Of a DNA stretch of 20,661 nucleotides, positions 15,125 through 20,661 are shown in pieces. The position numbers were made by a program, and so were the translations under genes. How positions within the stretch are numbered: the first letter of the stretch is position 1; every line of letters starts with the position of its first letter. This stretch comes from CAYYWW01 sp964475515 (GTDB lineage Archaea; Aenigmatarchaeota; Aenigmatarchaeia; QMZP01), in contig CAYYWW010000015.1 in NCBI GenBank assembly GCA_964475515.1, positions 1 through 20,661 of the forward strand, in the 5' to 3' direction. The notes below the pieces were generated by a model that was given only the letters and a program-made list of their open reading frames with translations, was not told the origin of the DNA and made no database searches.

Positions 15125-16798
15125 ATGATCAAACTTAAGGGTATTTTAAGAAAGAAGTTTATAAAAGAGCCTGTATCCTATCCGCATTTTTTGATAAAGG
15201 AACCTAAGATTATTTTTCCACTTCCTTACTCGAAACCTGGACCTAATGTGGATATAAAATATCCTTTGCTAGAGCCGTTTGTTTTTGCACATATAAAGTG
15301 GAACGAAAAAAAGAAATCACTTTTTTATGAAGTTATCGAGCCTAAGCTTTCAGATAAAGAGAAAAAAACACTCGAAAAAATAGAAAAAATCTTAACAGAA
15401 ACCATTGATGTTAAGATGTCCGATTTAAAAAATAAAGACGAGGCCATAAGCTATATAGAAAAAAAATTCCGGAAAGTTTTGGAGGAAAACGACATTAAAC
15501 TTTCGCCAGAGGAATACCTAAAAATAATGTATTATATCTACAGAGATTTTATCGGCCTCAATGAAATAGAACCACTCATGCATGATCCATACATAGAAGA
15601 TATTGGTTGCTCTGGAATAGGAACTCCAATATACGTTGTTCACAGACGGTTTGGTTCGATGGAAACGAATATAGTTTACAATGATTTTGATTATCTAAAC
15701 AATTTTGTGATAAAACTATCAGAGCGTTGTGGGAGATATATATCATATGCAACTCCTTTGTTAGACGGCACGCTTCCGGATGGGAGCAGAGTACAGGCGT
15801 CGATGGCAAAAGATGTAACAACAAAGGGACCAACATTTTCTATAAGAAAATTCAGAAGAAATCCATTTTCTCCCATAGATATAATTAATCTTAAGACAGC
15901 ATCTACAGACCTCATGGCCTACATGTGGTTTTTAATAGAGCATGATTCATCGATGTTAATATGTGGTGGTGTTGCAACGGGAAAAACAACATTCTTGAAC
16001 TGTCTAAGCATGTTTATTCCCCCAGAAGATAAAGTAATTTCAATAGAAGATACAAGAGAGATTAACATCCCTCATGAAAATTGGATTCCTGCAGTTACAA
16101 GAACAGGATTCGGAATGCCGGAAGGTGGTAAAAGATATGGGGAAATAAATCTATTTGATCTTTTAAAGGAAAGTTTTAGGATGAAGCCGGATTACGTGAT
16201 AGTTGGTGAGGTTAGGGGTAAGGAAGCATATGTAATGTTTCAAGGTATAGCATCTGGACATCCATCACTAGGAACTATTCATGCAGGCTCTGTTGAAGAT
16301 GTTATAAAGAGACTTTCAACCCCACCAATAGAATTATCGCCTTCTCTTATAGAAGCTCTCGATATAATTGTTATAATGACAAAGGCAAGAGAAAAAGGTG
16401 AATCTGCGAGGAGGGTTAAGGGTGTTTACGAAATACAAAACGTTGACGTGGAAACTAAAAAAGCGAGAACAATAAAAACATTTGAGTGGATTCCATCGAC
16501 AGATACGTTTAAAAACAATCTTGCACAATCGCAAATTCTTAGAAAAATTTCATTTGAAACAGGCATACCATATAATAAAATACTTGAGGAGTTGAAAGAC
16601 AGGGAAATGGTGTTAAAATGGATGATAAAATACAGTGTGACGCACTTCGAAGATGTTTATAAATTCATCAATATGTATTATAGGGAAAAGGAGAAACTAA
16701 TGAAATGGATCAAAAATGACGTGCCGCCCACGCAATTACAAGTAAAGGCTGTCATGCAAGAGTTGGAATCTGCAACCGGGTTGAAAATGCTGAAATAG
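15125..16798 (+). CDS. Type II/IV secretion or pilus assembly ATPase (TadA/VirB11/PilB family)
   Basis: Cytoplasmic hexameric motor that powers assembly of archaeal type IV pili or related structures. The 557 residues comprise an N-terminal region (1-145) and an N2 domain (about 146-240, with IEDIGCSGIGTPIYVVHR). The C-terminal domain has Walker A GGVATGKT (281-288), the Asp box SIEDTRE (306-312, catalytic E308), Walker B with E362 in YVIVGEVRGKEA, and the His box GHPSLGTIHA (378-387). The extended C-terminus after about 430 is typical of archaeal members. It is translated seven bases after the KaiC-like ATPase, so they form an operon. Its likely membrane partner lies convergent on the other strand. 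No prepilin or prepilin peptidase is in the window. Confidence 0.93.
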   Translation: MIKLKGILRKKFIKEPVSYPHFLIKEPKIIFPLPYSKPGPNVDIKYPLLEPFVFAHIKWNEKKKSLFYEVIEPKLSDKEKKTLEKIEKILTETIDVKMSDLKNKDEAISYIEKKFRKVLEENDIKLSPEEYLKIMYYIYRDFIGLNEIEPLMHDPYIEDIGCSGIGTPIYVVHRRFGSMETNIVYNDFDYLNNFVIKLSERCGRYISYATPLLDGTLPDGSRVQASMAKDVTTKGPTFSIRKFRRNPFSPIDIINLKTASTDLMAYMWFLIEHDSSMLICGGVATGKTTFLNCLSMFIPPEDKVISIEDTREINIPHENWIPAVTRTGFGMPEGGKRYGEINLFDLLKESFRMKPDYVIVGEVRGKEAYVMFQGIASGHPSLGTIHAGSVEDVIKRLSTPPIELSPSLIEALDIIVIMTKAREKGESARRVKGVYEIQNVDVETKKARTIKTFEWIPSTDTFKNNLAQSQILRKISFETGIPYNKILEELKDREMVLKWMIKYSVTHFEDVYKFINMYYREKEKLMKWIKNDVPPTQLQVKAVMQELESATGLKMLK

Positions 16799-16802
16799 TT
16801 TT

Positions 16803-17678
16803 TTACATGCCTGGATGTGTCATGTGTATAAATGCAAGAAAGCCTGTGTTCATTAACGGCAATACAACTAATGTTATGATCATTATAAGATCCTGTATTG
16901 TGAACCCTAATACCTCTCCTCCTATTATATTTAGTATTGCCAACACTGCGAGCAACATTAGCGGCGCTGCCACCAACAAAGCTGTATAAATATCAGCGTA
17001 CAAGGAAAGTGTTTTGAGATACTCCTCTCTTTTTATTTTATACTCAAAAAGTGCTTTCTCGGCCATCTGGTTTAAATATTTACTTAAATTACCACCTTTC
17101 TCTATCGTAGATGCTATTCCCTGCAGTATCTGAGTAAAATCTGCTGATGGGGTTCTTTCCGCCACGTTCTCTATTGCTTTCACCGAACTCATACCGAATT
17201 CCTTAATATTTCTTACTATCAGGCTTGCTTGTTGGGATATCGCGGGGTATTCCTCAAACCCTATTAATAATTCAAACATATGTTCAGGTGGTACCCCGGC
17301 AGATGCTATTGCGCTCATATGTGAAAGAGCAAACGGCAGCTCTAGTTCTATACCTCTTTTTAATGCATTCGATTTTTCTATCGGATAGATATAAAGAATT
17401 GTGAATGTTATCAAGGACGATGCAATAGAACTAAAAAATAAAAGATAGATAAATAAGTCAAGAGGTAATGTCAGAAACATGCTTAATACAAGTATTATGA
17501 GTGGTGTTACTATGAGTGCTATTAAGCTAAAGAAAAAACACATTGATATCCATGTTCTTAAGTTGACATTTATATTAGATGACTTTATATATGGAGCAAG
17601 ATATTGAAAACTCTTTTCATATCTGTCAAAAACCCACCCAAAGAGTGCTGTTGCTGTTCTTTTATAATCAAAGTTCAT
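16803..17678 (-). CDS. TadC/FlaJ-like membrane platform protein (T2SSF domain)
   Basis: Inner-membrane platform protein that couples the pilus ATPase to the growing filament. The 291 residues contain a predicted helix pair at about 45-99, a cytoplasmic T2SSF four-helix domain at about 115-225 (ELPFALSHMSAIASAGVPPEHMFE, SDF-like TPSADFTQILQGIASTIEKGGNL) and helices at about 232-254 and 262-286. One T2SSF domain makes it TadC-like; archaellum ArlJ usually has two and about 550 residues. Its stop is four bases from the stop of the ATPase on the other strand, an unusual convergent arrangement. A TATA-like TTTATA (17706-17701) lies at -28 to -23. Confidence 0.9.
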   Translation of the reverse strand: MNFDYKRTATALFGWVFDRYEKSFQYLAPYIKSSNINVNLRTWISMCFFFSLIALIVTPLIILVLSMFLTLPLDLFIYLLFFSSIASSLITFTILYIYPIEKSNALKRGIELELPFALSHMSAIASAGVPPEHMFELLIGFEEYPAISQQASLIVRNIKEFGMSSVKAIENVAERTPSADFTQILQGIASTIEKGGNLSKYLNQMAEKALFEYKIKREEYLKTLSLYADIYTALLVAAPLMLLAVLAILNIIGGEVLGFTIQDLIMIITLVVLPLMNTGFLAFIHMTHPGM

Positions 17679-17700
17679 TATTTATTATTTTGTTACATGG

Positions 17701-17706
17701 TATAAA
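17701..17706 (-). promoter_or_regulatory. TATA box of the TadC-like gene
   Basis: Minus-strand TTTATA lies at -28 to -23 of the ATG at 17678, between that gene and eS26. It would let the platform protein be transcribed separately from the ribosomal protein genes upstream. Confidence 0.5.
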
Positions 17707-17726
17707 GAATTCTACTAGTCTATACA

Positions 17727-17978
17727 TTACTTTTCTCTAACTATTCCTCTATGTCTAGCACAGGCGGGGCATGCGTACATTTTTCTTAGAGAAAGGGATA
17801 TACTTCTTTTCAAACCCAATTCCTTTCTAAGCAGAGGGTCTGTTATTCTAAATCCCCTTCTTACGGGAAATGTTTTGTACCTAGGTACTTTTCTGCCACA
17901 AAAACTGCAAGTAATCATGGCTTCTTTTCCTCTTTTCTTTGTATGACTCCACCCTCTTTTATAAAATCCTTTGCTCAT
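17727..17978 (-). CDS. rps26e: Small-subunit ribosomal protein eS26
   Basis: Zinc-binding protein of the 30S subunit near the mRNA exit channel. The 83 residues have the eS26 pattern: a basic N-terminus, CSFCGRKVPRYK with the first Cys pair, and KMYACPACARHRGIVR with the second, matching the LPKLYxKxxYCVSCAIHxxIVR block of eukaryotic eS26. The middle region is shorter than in eukaryotes, as expected for archaea. It starts five bases after the eL40 stop and is surely cotranscribed with it. From memory, eS26 is reported missing from most Euryarchaeota, so its presence argues for another archaeal branch. Confidence 0.88.
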   Translation of the reverse strand: MSKGFYKRGWSHTKKRGKEAMITCSFCGRKVPRYKTFPVRRGFRITDPLLRKELGLKRSISLSLRKMYACPACARHRGIVREK

Positions 17979-17983
17979 TTACA

Positions 17984-18157
17984 TCACTTATGCTCTTTAT
18001 GAACGGGTCTCAGTTGTTTGGATTTGCATCTTCTACATTTTATTTTGCCCGCCCTTATTTTTATAAGATCTCCTCTTATTTTTGCTCCGCAATTCATACA
18101 TATGAATACCCTGTGAAAAAGTCTATCTTCTGCTTCAGGAAATCTTTGCTTTGGCAT
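17984..18157 (-). CDS. rpl40e: Large-subunit ribosomal protein eL40
   Basis: A 57-residue zinc-ribbon protein of the 50S subunit, translated from the minus strand (ATG at 18157, TGA at 17986-17984). It opens with MPKQRFPEAEDRLFHR, matching the archaeal eL40 start (RFPEAEARL). It then has C20-x-x-C23 (ICMNCGA) and C41-x-x-C44 (KCRRCKSKQLRP), ending with the KLRP-like tail and a short charged end. In archaea eL40 is encoded alone, without the ubiquitin fusion of eukaryotes. It leads the eL40-eS26 pair and diverges from cbf5. Its size is within the normal eL40 range. Confidence 0.93.
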   Translation of the reverse strand: MPKQRFPEAEDRLFHRVFICMNCGAKIRGDLIKIRAGKIKCRRCKSKQLRPVHKEHK

Positions 18158-18195
18158 AAAATACTTTATTTTAGGTAAATTTAAATAGATGATGT
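18158..18195. promoter_or_regulatory. Divergent interleaved core promoters, eL40 and cbf5
   Basis: The 38 bases hold TTTATTTTA (18165-18173, plus strand, -31 to -23 of cbf5) and TTTAAATT (18185-18178, minus strand, -28 to -21 of eL40). As at acyP/hel308, each TATA-like box lies closer to the opposite gene's start, so the two initiation complexes would overlap. Confidence 0.6.
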
Positions 18196-19002
18196 ATGAT
18201 AAGTGGAATAGTTCTTATAGATAAGCCTGCAGATTTAACTTCAGGGGAAGTTGTTAGGAGGGTGAAGAAGATATTGGGTGTTAAAAAGGCGGGACACTCC
18301 GGAACATTAGACCCAAAGGCTACAGGTGTTCTTTTAATAGCTATAAATGAAGCTACCAAAGCTATGCCGTTTTTTGCAAAGCTTAGTAAAGAATACATAG
18401 GCAAAATAACCCTCCATAAAGATGTAGATGAAGAAAAAATTTTAAATGCCGCTAGTAAATTTGTCGGAAAAATAAGGCAGGTCCCACCGAAAAAATCAGC
18501 TGTTAAAAGGGTTGAAAGAACACGAACTGTGTATTCTTTTGAAATTAAAAGGATAGAAGGCAGACTTGTTTCCTTCAAAATAAAATGTGAAGCCGGGACA
18601 TATATAAGAAAAATTGCATATGATTTCGGTAGATATCTTGGATGCGGTGCGCATCTTTCCGAACTCAGAAGAGTAAAAATAGGTGACTTTTCTGAAAACG
18701 AGTCTGTTGGTTTAGAAGAATTAAACAGGACGCATGTTATACTATTGGAAGAAGCACTCGGGCGGGTAAATATAAAGAAGGTTTATGTTAAGTATTTAGC
18801 CATTAAAAAAATAAGAAACGGAATTCCTCTTCTGATAGACGATATAGAAAAATACGACGAAAGTATAAAGATTAACGAACTTATCGGTGTGTATTTAAAA
18901 AACAAGATAATAGCTATAGGAATTGCTGTACAAAGTTTTGATAATATCGACAAAAGAAAGCTTTTGATAAAGATAAAGAGAGTTTTTAAAACTGATGATT
19001 AA
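18196..19002 (+). CDS. cbf5: Cbf5/TruB-family RNA pseudouridine synthase
   Basis: Catalytic subunit of archaeal H/ACA ribonucleoproteins, also able to modify U55 of tRNA. The catalytic aspartate is D39 in AGHSGTLDPKATG. The archaeal Cbf5 blocks PPKKSAVKRVERTRTVY and CEAGTYIRKIAYDFG are clear, followed by GAHLSELRRVKIGDF. A C-terminal PUA domain (about 190-260, VKYLAIKKIRNGIP to KNKIIAIGIA) confirms the Cbf5/dyskerin side rather than bacterial TruB. At 268 residues it is about 60-70 shorter than typical archaeal Cbf5: it starts right at the first strand (ISGIVLIDKP), without the usual N-terminal extension, and has a shorter C-terminus. I see no better upstream start. Confidence 0.93.
   Translation: MISGIVLIDKPADLTSGEVVRRVKKILGVKKAGHSGTLDPKATGVLLIAINEATKAMPFFAKLSKEYIGKITLHKDVDEEKILNAASKFVGKIRQVPPKKSAVKRVERTRTVYSFEIKRIEGRLVSFKIKCEAGTYIRKIAYDFGRYLGCGAHLSELRRVKIGDFSENESVGLEELNRTHVILLEEALGRVNIKKVYVKYLAIKKIRNGIPLLIDDIEKYDESIKINELIGVYLKNKIIAIGIAVQSFDNIDKRKLLIKIKRVFKTDD
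18983..18990 (+). promoter_or_regulatory. TATA-like box of tRNA-Cys
   Basis: TTTTTAAA lies 25-32 bases before the mature tRNA 5' end, inside the last codons of cbf5. It is a plausible box A for an independent tRNA transcript; cotranscription with cbf5 is also possible. Confidence 0.35.
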
Positions 19003-19014
19003 ATTATATAATAC

Positions 19015-19085
19015 GCAGGGATGGCAGAGTGGCTATGCAGCGGCCTGCAGAGCCGTGTACGGGGGTTCAAATCCCCCTCCCTGCT
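19015..19085 (+). tRNA. tRNA-Cys (anticodon GCA)
   Basis: A 71-base tRNA folds fully by hand. The acceptor GCAGGGA (19015-19021) pairs with TCCCTGC (19078-19084) over seven pairs. The D arm has a three-pair stem (GCA/TGC). The anticodon stem GCGGC/GCCGT (19040-19044, 19052-19056, one G-U) holds the loop CTGCAGA with anticodon GCA at 19047-19049. The variable loop is four bases (GTAC). The T arm is GGGGG/CCCCC around TTCAAAT. The discriminator T at 19085 gives U73, the identity base of tRNA-Cys. CCA is not encoded, and there is no intron. Confidence 0.97.
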
Positions 19086-19089
19086 TTTT
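19085..19089 (+). terminator. T-run after tRNA-Cys
   Basis: Five consecutive T residues begin at the discriminator position. Oligo-T tracts terminate archaeal RNA polymerase, so this is the likely end of the tRNA transcript. There is no additional hairpin. Confidence 0.5.
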
Positions 19090-19108
19090 GGATTAATTTC
19101 TTTAACAA

Positions 19109-19117
19109 TTTATTTTA
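19109..19117 (+). promoter_or_regulatory. TATA box of the Get3 gene
   Basis: TTTATTTTA lies at -27 to -19 of the ATG at 19136, after the tRNA T-run, consistent with a leaderless transcript. Confidence 0.55.
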
Positions 19118-19135
19118 ACACAATCTATATTAACT

Positions 19136-20089
19136 ATGGTATTTGAAAGGTTGAAAGGAAAAAAGAAAACACAGTTCTACTTTTTTTCAGGAAAAGGCGG
19201 TGTAGGTAAAACCTCAATGTCTGCAGCCACGGCGCTGTATTTTGCTAAGAAAGGTAAAAAAGTTTTGATAATATCAACAGATCCTGCTCATTCTCTTTCA
19301 GATTCATTTGAAGAAAAAATAGGTGGAGAAATAAAGAAGTTAAGAAAAAACCTCTTCGCGGTTGAAATAGACCCAAAAAAAGCGATGCAGGAGTATAAGG
19401 AAAAAATAATGGGTCATATAGAGAAGGTTGATTATTTAAAGGACCTTGGCCTGGAAGAGACATTCGGTGTTGCTGACATGAGCCCCGGTATAGATGAGGT
19501 TGCTGCTTTTGATAAATTTCTCCAATACATGCATTCTGGTGATTATGATGTGATAATTTTTGATACAGCTCCTACGGGCCACGCACTAAGATTTCTTTCA
19601 TTGCCCGATGTTCTGGATTCCTGGGTAGGAAAAATCATAAGCATAAGGATGAAGCTTGCTGGTCTTGCGAGTATGATAAAGAAATTTTTGCCATTTACGA
19701 AAGATGATGAGCAACCAAGTATAGGAACAGAGCAACTGGAAGCGATGAAAAAGAGAATAGAGGACGCAAAAAAGATACTTACTGACAAAAATAAAACTCA
19801 CTTTTGGATTGTAACTATACCTGAACAAATGTCTATATACGAGTCAGAGCGTGCAAGAAAAATGCTCGAAAGTTATGGGATAGATATAACTGGTGTAATT
19901 GTAAATCAACTTATACCTGAAAATAAATGTGAGTTTTGTCAAGCCAGAAGAGAGATGCAACAGGAGAACCTAAAGTTAATACATGAAAAATTTTCTGATG
20001 TGAAAATAAAAGAAATACCACTATTCAAACACGAAGTTAAGGGATATGATAAGTTAGAAATAATAGGTAAAATGCTTTTTGAAAAATGA
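19136..20089 (+). CDS. get3: Get3/ArsA-family ATPase
   Basis: Deviant P-loop ATPase that in archaea and eukaryotes chaperones tail-anchored membrane proteins; the ArsA branch energises arsenite export. The 317 residues form one ATPase domain, as in Get3, not the tandem ArsA. The signature P-loop GKGGVGKT is at 19-26 with intradimer lysine K20, switch I TDPAHSLSDSF at 48-58, and switch II DTAPTGHALRFL at 143-154. The CxxC pair C265/C268 (CEFCQARR) that binds zinc across the Get3 dimer is present. The hydrophobic, methionine-containing stretch at about 165-190 fits the client-binding helical subdomain. No ars genes are nearby, which favours Get3. Confidence 0.93.
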   Translation: MVFERLKGKKKTQFYFFSGKGGVGKTSMSAATALYFAKKGKKVLIISTDPAHSLSDSFEEKIGGEIKKLRKNLFAVEIDPKKAMQEYKEKIMGHIEKVDYLKDLGLEETFGVADMSPGIDEVAAFDKFLQYMHSGDYDVIIFDTAPTGHALRFLSLPDVLDSWVGKIISIRMKLAGLASMIKKFLPFTKDDEQPSIGTEQLEAMKKRIEDAKKILTDKNKTHFWIVTIPEQMSIYESERARKMLESYGIDITGVIVNQLIPENKCEFCQARREMQQENLKLIHEKFSDVKIKEIPLFKHEVKGYDKLEIIGKMLFEK

Positions 20090-20119
20090 TTTCTAAAGAT
20101 AAGATTGCAAAATATGAAA

Positions 20120-20614
20120 CTATTTTCTTAAAATACCAAAGATTCCCGCCACTATTCCTATCAGACCTATAATAAGACCTATGAATGTAATCATAGATAT
20201 AAGCGACATCACTATTACTAGTGATCCGCCAACCGTATTTTTGCCTTTATAAATTAACACAGAACCCAATATTATTCCCAGACCAAATATTAAACTCAAC
20301 ATTATCAGCTCTAATGTCATGTTTGGACTAACTATTTCTACGAGCGTAAAGCCAAGAAAATCGGATGTTCTTAACACAGCACCATCTAGTATAACTAACA
20401 GTCCTGAAAGCAAAGACATTATAAAACCTATATTTTTCTTTTCATTACCTGATTCGCCAGTCTCTGTGAGTGTAGATATCCCTGCTTCTCTAAATGCCTC
20501 TTCTATTTCATTTTCATACCATCCTTGATTAATTAAGAGCGATTTTATCTGATCTTTAGAGTAACCATAGTTGTTTGCTTTTATAATATAGTCAACGAGT
20601 CTTGGGTCTGCCAT
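20120..20614 (-). CDS. Membrane protein with UBA-like helical N-terminus, unknown function
   Basis: I do not recognise a named family. The first 45 of 164 residues (PRLVDYIIKANNYGYSKDQI, then LLINQGWYENEIEEAF) look like a compact three-helix module of the kind found before transmembrane segments in many archaeal membrane proteins, similar in style to UBA/CUE folds. A polar linker (46-60) follows, then about four hydrophobic helices (62-80, 101-121, 128-147, 148-162). The glycine-rich end (GLIIGLIGIVAGIFGIL) packs tightly. A TATA-like TTTAAA (20642-20637) lies at -28 to -23 of the start. It converges on get3 with a 30 bp gap. Confidence 0.75.
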   Translation of the reverse strand: MADPRLVDYIIKANNYGYSKDQIKSLLINQGWYENEIEEAFREAGISTLTETGESGNEKKNIGFIMSLLSGLLVILDGAVLRTSDFLGFTLVEIVSPNMTLELIMLSLIFGLGIILGSVLIYKGKNTVGGSLVIVMSLISMITFIGLIIGLIGIVAGIFGILRK

Positions 20615-20636
20615 ATTTTATATTTTGATCGCCGAG

Positions 20637-20642
20637 TTTAAA
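20637..20642 (-). promoter_or_regulatory. TATA box of the terminal membrane protein gene
   Basis: Minus-strand TTTAAA lies at -28 to -23 of the ATG at 20614, close to the right window edge. Confidence 0.5.
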
Positions 20643-20661
20643 TTATGACAGTATTCATAAA

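Noticed and set aside
18171..18578. 135-residue open frame on the minus strand
   Set aside because: It is antisense to cbf5 and overlaps the promoter and start of eL40, which is the better supported gene there.
1..20661. CRISPR arrays, insertion sequences, phage genes, rRNA genes
   Set aside because: I saw no regularly spaced direct repeats, transposase or integrase motifs, terminal inverted repeats, or rRNA signatures. The intein is the only mobile element.

Overview
The window is a gene-dense, AT-rich stretch of an archaeal chromosome. By eye it is about one third G+C, and no gap between genes exceeds about 125 bp. The archaeal assignment rests on an archaeal-type leucyl-tRNA synthetase, Hel308 helicase, aIF5B, aRF1, a Cbf5-type pseudouridine synthase with PUA domain, ribosomal proteins eS26 and eL40, and a Get3/ArsA ATPase. 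Nearly every transcription unit has a TATA-like box 22-31 bp before its start codon, the layout of leaderless archaeal mRNAs. Short proteins and tight packing fit a reduced genome such as a DPANN lineage, but that placement is inference and the phylum cannot be fixed from this sequence.

Layout. Positions 1-4290 (minus) hold acyP-thiI-leuS, with overlapping or nearly abutting ends; leuS runs off the left edge. Positions 4326-7165 (plus) carry Hel308 and a SAM methyltransferase. Positions 7171-9452 (minus) carry a PAP2-type membrane phosphatase and aIF5B. Positions 9584-11579 (plus) carry a 100-residue HExxH membrane protein, seryl-tRNA synthetase and a 98-residue zinc-ribbon protein. Positions 11618-14323 (minus) are the release factor aRF1, interrupted by a 501-residue intein. 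Positions 14428-16798 (plus) carry a KaiC-family ATPase and a type II/IV secretion or pilus ATPase; the matching TadC/FlaJ-like membrane protein lies tail-to-tail on the minus strand (16803-17678). Positions 17727-18157 (minus) hold eL40 and eS26. Positions 18196-20089 (plus) hold Cbf5, tRNA-Cys and Get3. A small membrane protein (20120-20614, minus) ends the window.

Functionally the region is mostly housekeeping translation: two aminoacyl-tRNA synthetases, tRNA thiolation, RNA pseudouridylation, initiation, termination, two ribosomal proteins and a tRNA. DNA repair/restart (Hel308), envelope functions (PAP2, pilus-like motor, tail-anchored protein targeting) and several unrecognised small proteins are interleaved.

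The most striking item is the intein. It sits exactly between the universally conserved GGQ tripeptide of aRF1 and the following SSARFAR, so the peptide-release site cannot exist until protein splicing is complete. Its splicing residues, a helix-turn-helix domain and both LAGLIDADG catalytic acids are intact. A second notable pattern is a pair of divergent gene junctions (acyP/hel308 and eL40/cbf5) only 35-38 bp long, in which the two core promoters are interleaved.
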